64,000 nt of DNA from RDYJ01 sp034931405 (GTDB taxonomy: Bacteria; Cyanobacteriota; Cyanobacteriia; Cyanobacteriales; Nostocaceae): contig NZ_JAYGHA010000003.1 of assembly GCF_034931405.1 (NCBI RefSeq), positions 170,082 to 234,081 on the forward strand, written 5' to 3'. Made by a program: the position numbers and the translations under genes. Positions 1 through 8,059 of the stretch are shown here, in pieces. The notes under the pieces were generated by a model that saw only the letters and a program-made list of their open reading frames with translations, was not told where the DNA came from and ran no database searches. Position 1 is the stretch's first letter, and each line of letters opens with the position of its first letter.

Positions 1-1
1 G

Positions 2-161
2 GCGATTATAAATCGCGGCTACACAGACAAAACCCACCTATTCCTTCGGAACGCTCCGCGAACGTGGGTTCAGAAGCCTTGATTTTTCATTAGTCCACGT
101 ATCCCTTACGGGACCGAAGGAATAGGTGGACTTCGCTTGTGTAGTAGCGAATTATATTCGC
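2..161. repeat. MITE-like palindromic element
   Basis: The two ends are inverted copies of each other. The left end (gcgattataaatcgcggcta..., from 2) resembles the reverse complement of the right end (ending at 161) over about 38 bases with roughly three quarters identity. Next comes a perfect 15-bp inverted repeat, CACCTATTCCTTCGG at 35-49 against 114-128. No transposase is encoded. Related arms (gc-rich, with ctacacag-caaaacc) recur at 25365-25470 and 27385-27445, so this is a dispersed non-autonomous element. Its right edge abuts the Rpn relic. Confidence 0.7.
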
Positions 162-460
162 TGCAAATAATCGAGACAATTTTAATTTACAAGTTTCCAA
201 GAATGAATAGGGAGGAAATAGAAGCCATGTTTGGATTAAGTGAGTTAAAACAAACACGAGTTTATCAAGAAGCTGTACAAGAAGGAAGAGAAGAAGGAAG
301 AGAAGAAGGAGAACACAAAGCTAAATTAGAAACAGTTCCCAGATTGTTAGCATTAGGTTTAACTACAGAACAAATCGCACAAGTTGTAAATTTAAGTTTG
401 GAGGAAGTCGTACAGATTTTACAAAAACTGCGTCAGACACAACAAAAAAGTCAAGAATAA
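162..460 (+). pseudogene. Rpn-family nuclease/transposase C-terminal remnant
   Basis: About 100 residues match the tail of the Rpn (recombination-promoting nuclease, PD-(D/E)XK putative transposase) family as I know it: an IETILIYKFP stretch, REEIEAMFGLSELKQTRVYQ, a charged EGREEGREEGE run, then a short helical region with LLALGLTTEQIAQ. The N-terminal nuclease domain (normally about 200 residues) is absent, and the frame runs back into the palindromic element, which supplies the only upstream start (TTG at 137). Residues MCSSELYSL would be element-encoded. I read this as a 5'-truncated pseudogene. A short product is possible but would lack catalytic residues. Confidence 0.75.
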
Positions 461-479
461 CCAATAAATAAATTAAATA

Positions 480-512
480 AGATTCCCGATTCCTCAAAGA
501 AGTCGGGAATCT
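480..512 (+). terminator. hairpin downstream of Rpn remnant
   Basis: A perfect 10-bp inverted repeat, AGATTCCCGA (480-489) and TCGGGAATCT (503-512), has a 13-nt loop. There is no U-tract after it, so it is either a weak terminator or one copy of a dispersed hairpin; similar 'cccgac...gtcggg' hairpins occur near 2803, 4342, 7520 and 57515. Confidence 0.45.
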
Positions 513-564
513 GATAATAAAACTCAAGCTACAATTGCATTCAGTCTCTTGACTTTTTCAACCT

Positions 565-1479
565 ATGCTACCAGTCATCTATTCTGACGAATTTTTAGAT
601 CACAAAACTGGGCGTTATCATCCAGAAAAACCAGAACGTTTAACTGCGATTGTCAAAGCTTTAAAAAATGCTCACTTTGCTGAAAAAATCAACTGGTTAC
701 CTCCCACACCAGTCAAATCTGAGTTAATGTCTTGGATAGAAACCGCCCATACTCCCACATATATTAAAAAACTTAAAGATATTGCTGCTAGTGGTGGCGG
801 TTATTTGGATGGAGATACCCCAGTTTCCCCCCGTAGTTATGATGTAGCGTTGTTAGCAGTAAGTGCTTGGTTAGATGGGATAAATGAGATTTTAACTAGG
901 GAAAATCCCGCTTTTGTATTAGCGCGTCCACCCGGACATCATGCTGAAAGTAATACAGGCATGGGGTTTTGCTTATTTTCTAATGCGGCAATAGCAGCTT
1001 TATATGCTTTAAAACAACCGGGAATAAACCGCGTTGCTATCTTAGACTGGGATGTTCATCACGGTAATGGTACTCAAGCGATAGTGGAGACTCACCCGCA
1101 AATTGCATATTGTTCTTTACATCAGTACCCCGCTTATCCTGGTACTGGGAAAACTTCCGAAAAAGGTTTGCATAATAATGTTTTAAATTTACCCTTACCT
1201 CCTGGTAGTGATATCAGTGAATATCAACCGCTGTGGGAACAAAAAATAATCCCTTTCTTAACCAACTTTCAGCCAGATTTACTGATTGTTAGTGCTGGTT
1301 ATGATGCTTTAGCAGATGATCCTTTAGCAAGTGTAAATTTACAACCTGAAGATTTTGGTTTATTCACTCAATATTGTTTAGGTATAACTCGGAAAATTTT
1401 ATTTGGTTTAGAAGGTGGCTATGATTTAGCAACATTATCAAAATCAGTAGTTGCTACTATTGAAGCTTGTTTAGTTTAG
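565..1479 (+). CDS. histone deacetylase family protein (AcuC/HdaH-like)
   Basis: A 304-residue protein with the arginase/deacetylase fold signatures of class II-like bacterial HDACs: HPEKPERL near the N-terminus, RPPGHHAE with the catalytic His pair, FCLFSNAAIA, the metal-binding DWDVHHGNGTQ, SAGYDALADDPLA and a final LEGGYDL. These enzymes are Zn-dependent amidohydrolases that remove acetyl or similar acyl groups from lysine, polyamines or small molecules; the substrate cannot be told from sequence. Length is normal and all metal and catalytic residues are visible. It stands alone, 104 bp after the Rpn remnant, and converges on the GNAT gene. Start ATG at 565 is the only good one before the HPEKPERL motif. 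Confidence 0.93.
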   Translation: MLPVIYSDEFLDHKTGRYHPEKPERLTAIVKALKNAHFAEKINWLPPTPVKSELMSWIETAHTPTYIKKLKDIAASGGGYLDGDTPVSPRSYDVALLAVSAWLDGINEILTRENPAFVLARPPGHHAESNTGMGFCLFSNAAIAALYALKQPGINRVAILDWDVHHGNGTQAIVETHPQIAYCSLHQYPAYPGTGKTSEKGLHNNVLNLPLPPGSDISEYQPLWEQKIIPFLTNFQPDLLIVSAGYDALADDPLASVNLQPEDFGLFTQYCLGITRKILFGLEGGYDLATLSKSVVATIEACLV

Positions 1480-1506
1480 TGCTGTTTTGAAAGTATAGTA
1501 ATCTGA

Positions 1507-2034
1507 TTATTTACGGATTCTATACTCAACTATATTTAAGACTTTGCTACTCAAATTAGTATGTTTATATTTCCCAAATATTTGCCCTCCTAGCTTTTCT
1601 GCAATCCTTCTGCTGGCTATATTTTCCTGATCTACAGGATATCTGAGATACTCATAATCTAAGTTAGCATTAGCCCATTCTTTCAGAGATTTAATTGTTT
1701 CTGTCCCATAGCCTTGACCAAAGGCTGATTTTTTTAACCAAATTCCAGTTTGGGGATATTTACTATTAATTTTATATATGCCACTACAGCCTAAAAATTC
1801 TTGAGAATCTTTTTTAAGAATTACAAATATTAAATTTTCTCCTCTTTGCATTTCTAGTAAAGATTGATTGATAAAAAATTCAGTATCTCCAATTTCTCTA
1901 GGTGGAGCAGCATATAAATAAGTTGTAATTTCCAGGGTGAATTCTTGAAAAAGGTCTTGTTTATATTTGAGTGATATCGGCTCTAATAGTAGGCGATTGG
2001 TGAATATTGCTAATTGTAAATATTCCATAATCAT
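1507..2034 (-). CDS. GNAT family N-acetyltransferase (RimJ/RimL type)
   Basis: The 175-residue product looks like the RimJ/RimL branch of the GNAT superfamily: an early TNRLLLEPIS strand, IFVILKKDSQEFLGCSGIY, then the acetyl-CoA loop region IWLKKSAFGQGYGTETI, and a terminal segment with N-x-ASRRIAEKLGG typical of the final helices. It would transfer acetyl from acetyl-CoA to an amine (protein N-terminus or small molecule); the acceptor is unknown. The last codon is 27 bp from the convergent deacetylase-like gene. An alternative ATG lies two codons downstream of the chosen start. Confidence 0.85.
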   Translation of the reverse strand: MIMEYLQLAIFTNRLLLEPISLKYKQDLFQEFTLEITTYLYAAPPREIGDTEFFINQSLLEMQRGENLIFVILKKDSQEFLGCSGIYKINSKYPQTGIWLKKSAFGQGYGTETIKSLKEWANANLDYEYLRYPVDQENIASRRIAEKLGGQIFGKYKHTNLSSKVLNIVEYRIRK

Positions 2035-2312
2035 TCTGAACTAACCAGTAATATAAAGTACATTTAATTAACAGTATTTGTGGTCAGCACAACAGACGTT
2101 ATTTTTACTTATAGTATTTTTCTGTATTGTCTCTCACTAAATCTAGGTTAAATTCATCAAATCTTTAGGGAGAAAAGTTTGTCATGGGGTTTTGAAAGAG
2201 CTAAAGTTTTGTTAAGATACTATTGCTAGGAATTAATCAACGAAATTGACCTCATCAGGGTGTTGAAAAACAAATAGCACTAGTAGCCTCTAAAAGTTCA
2301 GAAGGTGAACCA
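2035..2312. other. intergenic region upstream of small membrane protein
   Basis: Divergent intergenic stretch of 278 bp between the GNAT gene and the 45-residue membrane protein. It is AT-rich. No RNA gene, operator or clear -35/-10 pair could be assigned with confidence. Confidence 0.3.
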
Positions 2313-2450
2313 ATGACTACCTACATTTTTTTTGACCAAGCCATCCGTATGTTGACCAATGCCTATTTGATTTCAGCAATCCTCTTAATTGCAGCTTCTA
2401 GTATCGGTTTAGCCGTGATTGAAACAATTGAAAAAACAGGAGAACACTAA
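2313..2450 (+). CDS. 45-residue single-pass membrane protein
   Basis: An ATG at 2313 preceded by AAGGTGA at 7-nt spacing opens a 45-codon frame ending TAA at 2450. The product has a short N-terminal amphipathic part (MTTYIFFDQAIRMLTN), one predicted transmembrane helix (about residues 18-36, AYLISAILLIAASSIG) and a charged tail (ETIEKTGEH). This layout is typical of the small single-helix subunits of thylakoid complexes, but I could not match it to any Psb, Psa, Pet or Ndh subunit I know. The good ribosome site and codon use argue that it is real. Function unknown. Confidence 0.6.
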   Translation: MTTYIFFDQAIRMLTNAYLISAILLIAASSIGLAVIETIEKTGEH

Positions 2451-2880
2451 ATTTACCCTCCTGGTGTGTAGTTCGGAAACCACAATATCTATCTAATAGG
2501 CTTGTTCGTCTGGTATCAGAGGGACAGCAATCGCTTCAAGTCTCACAGCGTTGCAGGTTTACCTGGAATTGGTGAAAGTTTTCAGTCTCGCAGGTAACTG
2601 TACCGCTACTGGGGCGCAAATAACCAATTAAAAATCAAGCAAGATGGCAAGATTTTTTGTAACAGTACAAAAGTACGATCTGAGGAGTTTATATTTTTGA
2701 TGAAGAATACCGTTGTTTCTTTTATGTAATTTCTCAGTTGAAGAATTTTTATATAAAGTTTTGTAAATATATAGATTTGTAACAGAATCAAGAAGAATCT
2801 GATTCTCGACTTTTCAGAGAAATCGGGGATTTGCTTTATTTATGTCCTTAAGGATTGTAGGATTTGGTAATTAACTTTTA
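2451..2880. other. intergenic region upstream of murF
   Basis: 430 bp with no convincing gene. It contains an imperfect hairpin at about 2801-2833 (gattctcgac...atcggggatt) of the same dispersed type as 480-512. A short minus-strand open frame here has no ribosome site and biased composition, so I do not call it. Confidence 0.35.
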
Positions 2881-2883
2881 TTG

Positions 2884-4251
2884 ATGATCACTATGCCTGT
2901 TTCGGCCACTTTATCCCAATTGGTTGAAGTTCTGTCAGCCTGTCCAGTGAATTTACCTGCATCTGTCTTAACCCAAGTAAGCAATGGTATCCAAACAGAC
3001 ACTAGGCTTTTACAGCCAGGTGAGGTATTTTTGGCTTTGCGTGGTGAAAAATTTGATGGACACGAGTTTGTAGCGATGGCGATCGCCAAAGGAGCGATCG
3101 CGGCCATTGTGGATTATACTTACAATAATCCTGAGTTTCCTGTATTACAAGTTTCCAATACCTTGAAAGCATATCAGCAAATTGCTAGATGGTGGCGGGA
3201 TTCCTTTGCGATTCCAGTCATTGGAGTAACAGGTTCAGTAGGTAAAACCACAACAAAAGAACTCATCACCGCAGTTTTAGCAACTAAAGGACAAGTTCAC
3301 AAAACATACAGTAATTTTAATAATGAAATCGGTGTCCCCAAAACTCTGTTAGAAATGGGTGCAGAAGATGATTTTGCTGTCATAGAAATGGCGATGCGAG
3401 GGAGGGGACAAATTGCGGAACTTACGCACATCGCTAGACCGACCATCGGTGTAATCACTAATGTTGGCACGGCACATATTGAGTTACTTGGTTCAGAACA
3501 AGCTATAGCTGAGGCGAAATGTGAGTTATTAGCAGAAATGCCTCGTGATAGTGTAGCAATTCTCAATTATGATAGTCCTCTATTAATGACAACAGCGGTG
3601 AAATTTTGGCAGGGAAAAGTGATTAGTTATGGCTTTTCTGGTGGCGATATTCAAGGGAAATTAATTGATAATGAAGTTGTGGAAGTGGCGGGAATGCGTT
3701 TACATTTACCGTTACCTGGTCGTCACAATGCCAGTAATTTTTTAGCAGCTTTAGCAGTAGCGAAAGTATTAGAAATTGATTGGAAAAACCTGCAAGCTGG
3801 GGTGGTTGTGAATATGCCTGGTGGGCGATCGCAACGGTTTACTTTACCTAATGATATTCTAATTTTAGATGAAACTTATAATGCTGCCCCAGAAGCAATG
3901 TTAGCAGCTTTACAGTTATTAGCGGATACTCCAGGACAGCGAAAAATTGCTATTTTGGGGGCAATGAAGGAATTAGGAAACAGATCCGCACAACTGCATC
4001 AACAGGTTGGGGAAATGGTACAAAAATTGAATTTAGATGGTTTATTGGTGTTAGTAGATAGCCAAGATGCGGAAATTATCGCTAACAGTGCTAAAGGTAT
4101 TCCTTGCGAATGTTTTTCTACTCATGTCGATTTAGTAGCCAGATTAAAAACTTATGTACAGAATGGCGATCGCTTATTATTTAAAGCTGCCCATTCTGTA
4201 GGATTGGATCGAGTTGTTAATCAGTTTAGGGGCGAAATTCAACAACACTAA
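2884..4251 (+). CDS. murF: UDP-N-acetylmuramoyl-tripeptide--D-alanyl-D-alanine ligase
   Basis: MurF adds D-Ala-D-Ala to UDP-MurNAc-tripeptide with ATP, the last cytoplasmic step of the peptidoglycan precursor pathway. The N-terminal substrate domain has GIQTDTR and GEVFLALRGEKFDGHEF. The central ATPase domain has the P-loop VTGSVGKTTTKE. Further Mur motifs follow: NNEIGVP, ITNVGTAHIE, PGRHNASNFLAALA and LDETYNAAPEAM. About 455 residues is normal. Starts TTG 2881, ATG 2884 and ATG 2893 are all in frame; I prefer ATG 2884, as no ribosome site decides. It is monocistronic and convergent with era. Confidence 0.96.
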   Translation: MITMPVSATLSQLVEVLSACPVNLPASVLTQVSNGIQTDTRLLQPGEVFLALRGEKFDGHEFVAMAIAKGAIAAIVDYTYNNPEFPVLQVSNTLKAYQQIARWWRDSFAIPVIGVTGSVGKTTTKELITAVLATKGQVHKTYSNFNNEIGVPKTLLEMGAEDDFAVIEMAMRGRGQIAELTHIARPTIGVITNVGTAHIELLGSEQAIAEAKCELLAEMPRDSVAILNYDSPLLMTTAVKFWQGKVISYGFSGGDIQGKLIDNEVVEVAGMRLHLPLPGRHNASNFLAALAVAKVLEIDWKNLQAGVVVNMPGGRSQRFTLPNDILILDETYNAAPEAMLAALQLLADTPGQRKIAILGAMKELGNRSAQLHQQVGEMVQKLNLDGLLVLVDSQDAEIIANSAKGIPCECFSTHVDLVARLKTYVQNGDRLLFKAAHSVGLDRVVNQFRGEIQQH

Positions 4252-4341
4252 ACTGTATTGTGGTAAGAATTCAGGTCAGGCGATCATATCCTCAATTTCT
4301 TTTATTTATTGTGTCCATAAATAATAAATTGATCTGGTGAA

Positions 4342-4372
4342 GTCGGGGATCTGGGTATGAACGATTGCTATA
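4342..4372. repeat. dispersed repeat copy (partner at 57515-57545)
   Basis: A 31-nt stretch beginning gtcggggatctggg and ending acgattgctata occurs here, and in inverted orientation with one mismatch at 57515-57545. Both copies lie in intergenic DNA, each just downstream of a gene. It shares its gtcgggga core with the other hairpin repeats in the window. Confidence 0.65.
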
Positions 4373-4409
4373 TCTGAATTCTGCTGTACTTCCCTCCCTC
4401 CGTCATCTT

Positions 4410-5384
4410 TTATTCTTCGACTCGATACCCTAATTCTGCTAATCTCACTCGTGATTGTCGCCATTTTGGTTGCACTTTCACAAATAATTCTAGATAAACT
4501 TTACCAGCAATTAGTTTTTGAATTTGTTCACGAGCCTCACTACCAATTGCTTTCAGCATTGTCCCACCTTTACCAATTAAAATTCCTTTTTGGGAATCTC
4601 TCTCGATGTTAATAGTTGCGAGTACACGGGTAATACTGGGGGTTTCTTCAACTAAATCAATGGCGATCGCTACTGAATGAGGTACTTCTTCACGAGTTAA
4701 TAATAAAATTTGTTCCCGAATTAATTCCCCCATAATAAACCGTTCTGGTTGGTCTGTCACTAAATCTGGAGGATAGTAAAACGGACCTGTTTCTAAATGT
4801 CCAATTAATAATTCTTGCAGTTCTATTAAACCGTCACCAGTCTGGGCAGAAAATTTCACAGTTTGCCATTGATGCTCATTCGCTAACTGAATGTAACTAT
4901 CATCTATTTTCTGAGAATCTGACGGTTGTTCGTCAATTTTATTAATGCCCAAAATTACTGGTGTTTGACTACGGCTGAGTAGCTCAATAATAAAGCGATC
5001 GCCACCACCACAAGCCACTGTTCCATCAACTACAAAAAGTACCACATCTACCGAATCAATCGCAATTCTGGCATTTTTTACCAACACTTCCCCCAATTGA
5101 TGATGAGGTTTATGAATTCCTGGTGTATCTACAAAAATTAACTGCGCTTTTTCTGTAGTTAAAATTCCCCGCAAGCGATTTCTTGTAGTTTGAGCTATCG
5201 GTGATGTGATCGCAATTTTTTGCCCTACTAATTGATTCATTAAAGTAGATTTACCGACATTGGGACGGCCAATAATGCCGATAAAACCAGATTTAAATTC
5301 AGGAGGAGCTTGGGGAATTGTTGCTTCTTCTGAAAACGAGAAGCTATAATTATCACTACTACTCACCTTTGACTCCACCTTCAT
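4410..5384 (-). CDS. era: GTPase Era
   Basis: Era is an essential GTPase that binds 16S rRNA near its 3' end and assists 30S maturation. The 324-residue product has G1 GRPNVGKSTLMN, the switch region TTRNRLRG, G3 DTPGIHKP, G4 NKID and, near the C-terminus, the KH RNA-binding domain with GKGGTMLKAIG and the terminal LAELGYR. The first 30 or so residues (Ser/Glu-rich, with a PEFKSGFIG lead-in) form a short extension common in cyanobacterial homologues. The start ATG at 5384 gives this extension. RbfA, another 30S maturation factor, is elsewhere in the window. Confidence 0.96.
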   Translation of the reverse strand: MKVESKVSSSDNYSFSFSEEATIPQAPPEFKSGFIGIIGRPNVGKSTLMNQLVGQKIAITSPIAQTTRNRLRGILTTEKAQLIFVDTPGIHKPHHQLGEVLVKNARIAIDSVDVVLFVVDGTVACGGGDRFIIELLSRSQTPVILGINKIDEQPSDSQKIDDSYIQLANEHQWQTVKFSAQTGDGLIELQELLIGHLETGPFYYPPDLVTDQPERFIMGELIREQILLLTREEVPHSVAIAIDLVEETPSITRVLATINIERDSQKGILIGKGGTMLKAIGSEAREQIQKLIAGKVYLELFVKVQPKWRQSRVRLAELGYRVEE

Positions 5385-5749
5385 ATTTTACAGTTAGGAT
5401 AAATTGGTTTTTTCTCAAATCAAAAATAGACATAAAATCACTCTGCTATGTGCGAGTATGTCTTTATTTTCAGTTTAATCTATTACTGAATCTATTTTCA
5501 TCTCAATTTCAAAACTATTAGGACTTATACCAATTCTGTATAAAGATGCGCCAAATTTAGAAAGGAACAAACCACAGAGGCACAGAGAACACAGAGGAGG
5601 AAAATACAAGTTTACAAAATTCGGCGCAGCCTCACAAAGAAATGGTATTACGTAAGTGTCACATTCAATATCTATTGTAGGGTGTGTCAGACTCGATAAA
5701 TCCTACAAATAAATAGATTTTTAACATCTGACGCACCCTAAGCAAAGGT
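5385..5749. repeat. intergenic region with dispersed repeats
   Basis: The 365-bp gap holds repeats rather than genes. At 5568-5600 lies the accacagaggcacagagaac-type repeat often seen between cyanobacterial genes. At 5677-5740 lies a palindromic unit with gtagggtgtgtcag on the left and ctgacgcaccctaa on the right. A second copy of the latter unit is at 57414-57478. No coding capacity is evident. Confidence 0.6.
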
Positions 5750-6388
5750 TTATGTTCCTGCTAAGTTTCGCAATTTTGCATCTAAGTGAGTCCGGTCTGC
5801 TAACGTTTGCAACATTGGTCCATGTTCAGTAAATTCAACAATACTTACAGAACCAACTGGACATCCCCAACGATAACGAAAGCGTCCGACATCAATTCCT
5901 AGCAAACTACAGAGAATAATTCTGATCGTTGCTTTATGGGTAACAACTAAAACATTGCCGCTACTATAAAGATGCTTAATTTCTTCAATTACTCGCATAG
6001 CACGAGAAGCAATTGTGATGGCTAATTCTCCCCCATTAGGCGCATACCAAGCCGGATCAGCTGACCAGCGCAGATAATCATCATGATATTCACGACTGAT
6101 CACTTCCGGGGTTTTTCCTTCCCATTGTCCATAGTTAATTTCCCTTAAACCATCGCGCAATTCTGGTTGCATTTCTATCATCGTACACAATGGTTTTGCT
6201 GTCTCCATAGTTCGACGCATGGGACTAGAAAAAATTGCCCTCCAAGGGGTAGAACTATACGCAGTAGCAAAAGCCTTGGCCATTTCTACGCCTTCAGAGG
6301 TCAATTCTGAGTCTATTGCCCCGCAAAAGGCATGATTTCGACTGCATTCTGTTTCTCCATGACGGAGTAGGTAAAGGGTTAGGCTCAT
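5750..6388 (-). CDS. histidine phosphatase family protein (phosphoglycerate mutase-like)
   Basis: A 212-residue member of the histidine phosphatase superfamily. The catalytic LRHGETE is at residues 8-14, followed by CGAIDSELTSEG, the second-Arg region SSPMRRTMETA, the acid motif INYGQWEGKTPE and the second histidine in VVTHKATIRIIL. The fold covers phosphoglycerate mutases, RNase H-fused phosphatases and sugar-phosphate phosphatases, so the substrate is open. It lies 28 bp downstream of pdxA on the same strand, so the two probably share a transcript. Confidence 0.9.
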   Translation of the reverse strand: MSLTLYLLRHGETECSRNHAFCGAIDSELTSEGVEMAKAFATAYSSTPWRAIFSSPMRRTMETAKPLCTMIEMQPELRDGLREINYGQWEGKTPEVISREYHDDYLRWSADPAWYAPNGGELAITIASRAMRVIEEIKHLYSSGNVLVVTHKATIRIILCSLLGIDVGRFRYRWGCPVGSVSIVEFTEHGPMLQTLADRTHLDAKLRNLAGT

Positions 6389-6416
6389 AAAAATGTTCGA
6401 TATATGGGAAACTCAG

Positions 6417-7472
6417 TCAAATTTTGGCTAATCTATGTTTTACCAACTCTACCGCTAACTGTATAGCGGCTTTCATACTCGTGGCATCAGCAATACCCTT
6501 TCCTGCAATATCAAACGCGGTTCCATGATCCGGTGAAGTCCGTACAAATGGTAAACCAATAGTAGTATTTACAGCCCGGTCAAAGGCCATCAATTTCACT
6601 GGAATTAAGCCTTGGTCATGATAAAGCGCCAGGTAAGCATCAGCGGGATTTTTGATGTCAGAATTACCATACCAAGCTTGACCAGGTTTCACCCACATTG
6701 TATCTGGTGGTATGGGTCCTTCTAGCTGTAAATGGGGGCGTTTTTGGCATTCTGCTTCTAACCAGGGAATTAACCAGTCTATTTCTTCTCTTCCTAATTG
6801 TCCCATTTCCCCACTGTGGGGATTTAAACCTGCGATCGCAATTCTCCCATTTTCGATCCCAAAATCTCTCTGTAAACACTCTTCTAATAAATCCAGTTTC
6901 TTTGTTAATAATTGCGGTGTTAAGGTTTGAGATACTTGACATAAAGGTATATGTGTGGTAGCAAGTAAAGCCCGGAGAGTCCAACCAGTGAAGGGCGATC
7001 GCGCTACAAATAACATTCCAAATCTATCAACACCAGCCTTCTCGGCTAATAGTTCCGTTTGTCCTGGATAATCATATCCTGCTGCTTTCCAAGCTGATTT
7101 GGCAATTGGACCGGTGACAATCCCATCAAAATCACCAGCTAAAGTCTGCGCTATCGCGTATTCCATATAAGCAAAACTCGCTGTACCACTCACCGCATTC
7201 CCCACTCCGGTCACAATTTCACCTGAGTTTGCTATATCAATCACAGTCAACTCATCTGGATTTGCCAAAGCAGTCAAATCATCAGTATTTTTAATAAGAT
7301 TTTTATACTGTTCAATTAGTAAATTCCGATTACCTACTAAAACAAAATTACAGTTTTTGCTAACGTCAGCATCTGCCAAAGCCTTTAAAATTACCTCTAT
7401 TCCAATTCCAGCCGGATCTCCTAGTGTTAGTGCTAAACGAGGAAGCTGATTTATTTGATACATGAAATTCAT
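6417..7472 (-). CDS. pdxA: 4-hydroxythreonine-4-phosphate dehydrogenase
   Basis: PdxA oxidises 4-phosphohydroxy-L-threonine with NAD in the DXP-dependent pyridoxal 5'-phosphate pathway. The 351-residue product shows LTLGDPAGIG at the N-terminus, GPIAKSAW, LATTHIPL, GLNPHSGE, the substrate loop PDTMW and YHDQGLIPVK, with the metal-ligand histidines present. The last motif region SPDHGTAFDIAG is intact. M1 (7472) and M4 (7463) are both possible starts. It is followed closely by the histidine phosphatase gene, probably as an operon. Confidence 0.96.
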   Translation of the reverse strand: MNFMYQINQLPRLALTLGDPAGIGIEVILKALADADVSKNCNFVLVGNRNLLIEQYKNLIKNTDDLTALANPDELTVIDIANSGEIVTGVGNAVSGTASFAYMEYAIAQTLAGDFDGIVTGPIAKSAWKAAGYDYPGQTELLAEKAGVDRFGMLFVARSPFTGWTLRALLATTHIPLCQVSQTLTPQLLTKKLDLLEECLQRDFGIENGRIAIAGLNPHSGEMGQLGREEIDWLIPWLEAECQKRPHLQLEGPIPPDTMWVKPGQAWYGNSDIKNPADAYLALYHDQGLIPVKLMAFDRAVNTTIGLPFVRTSPDHGTAFDIAGKGIADATSMKAAIQLAVELVKHRLAKI

Positions 7473-7519
7473 ACCTCAATTATTCTTAATTTTGCCTGTT
7501 AAGTAACCTACTCGGAAAT

Positions 7520-7552
7520 AGATCCCCGACTTCTTCAAAGATTTGGGGATCT
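7520..7552. repeat. hairpin repeat upstream of pdxA
   Basis: An inverted repeat AGATCCCC (7520-7527) / GGGGATCT (7545-7552) encloses a 17-nt loop. It belongs to the same dispersed 'atccccgacttctt' hairpin family as 480-512. It sits between divergent pdxA and petM. Confidence 0.5.
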
Positions 7553-7783
7553 GGATATTGCTTCTGTACACCCCAGTATCTTGGGACTAATCCACGATGG
7601 ATTACCTGCTAAAGTGGTTTAGAATTATTCATAAAGGTCTAATCCTCAAGCCAGTTGAAGACCTAGTTTACCTGAGTTACCAGACTAGCAAAAATGAGAT
7701 TTGAGCGATCAAGTTAAGTAAAGCAGTCTCATAAACCGGAAAAATCAACAAACCATTCACTTGACAAAGGAGAATCACAGCAA

Positions 7784-7888
7784 ATGGGCGGCGAAATCTT
7801 AAATGCAGCTATGTTATCTTTCGGCTTAATCTTTGTAGGTTGGGCTTTGGGCGCATTATTGCTAAAAATTCAAGGCGCAGAAGAATAA
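7784..7888 (+). CDS. petM: cytochrome b6f complex subunit PetM
   Basis: The 34-residue product has the short N-terminal MGGEILNAAM, one hydrophobic helix (LSFGLIFVGWALGALLL) and the conserved tail KIQGAEE. From memory this is nearly identical to Nostoc PetM. PetM is the small single-helix subunit VII of cytochrome b6f in the thylakoid membrane. An AAGGAGA ribosome site lies 12-18 nt before the ATG. Upstream TTGACA at 7761 could be a -35 element, although it is very close to the start. It precedes ycf39. Confidence 0.93.
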   Translation: MGGEILNAAMLSFGLIFVGWALGALLLKIQGAEE

Positions 7889-7895
7889 GCAGGGT

Positions 7896-7975
7896 AGATG
7901 GGGTGATGGGGTGATGGGGTGATGGGGAGAAAATTCTTTACCTGTTCCCTATTCCCTGTTCCCTGTTCCCTCTCT
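7896..7975. repeat. heptameric short tandem repeats
   Basis: Tandem GGGTGAT-type units (about 7899-7929) are followed by tandem TTCCCTG-type units (about 7945-7969). Both have a 7-nt period, the hallmark of STRRs in heterocystous cyanobacteria. They lie between petM and ycf39. Confidence 0.75.
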
Positions 7976-8059
7976 TCTGAAAAAAATGTAAAGTTTTATT
8001 TCTATAACTAATTCTGTTAAGATTTTTATCATAAAACATTAAAATTTATAAAGACCCTC

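Noticed and set aside
2606..2791. 61-codon minus-strand frame upstream of murF
   Set aside because: Highly AT-biased Ile/Phe/Leu peptide without a ribosome site.
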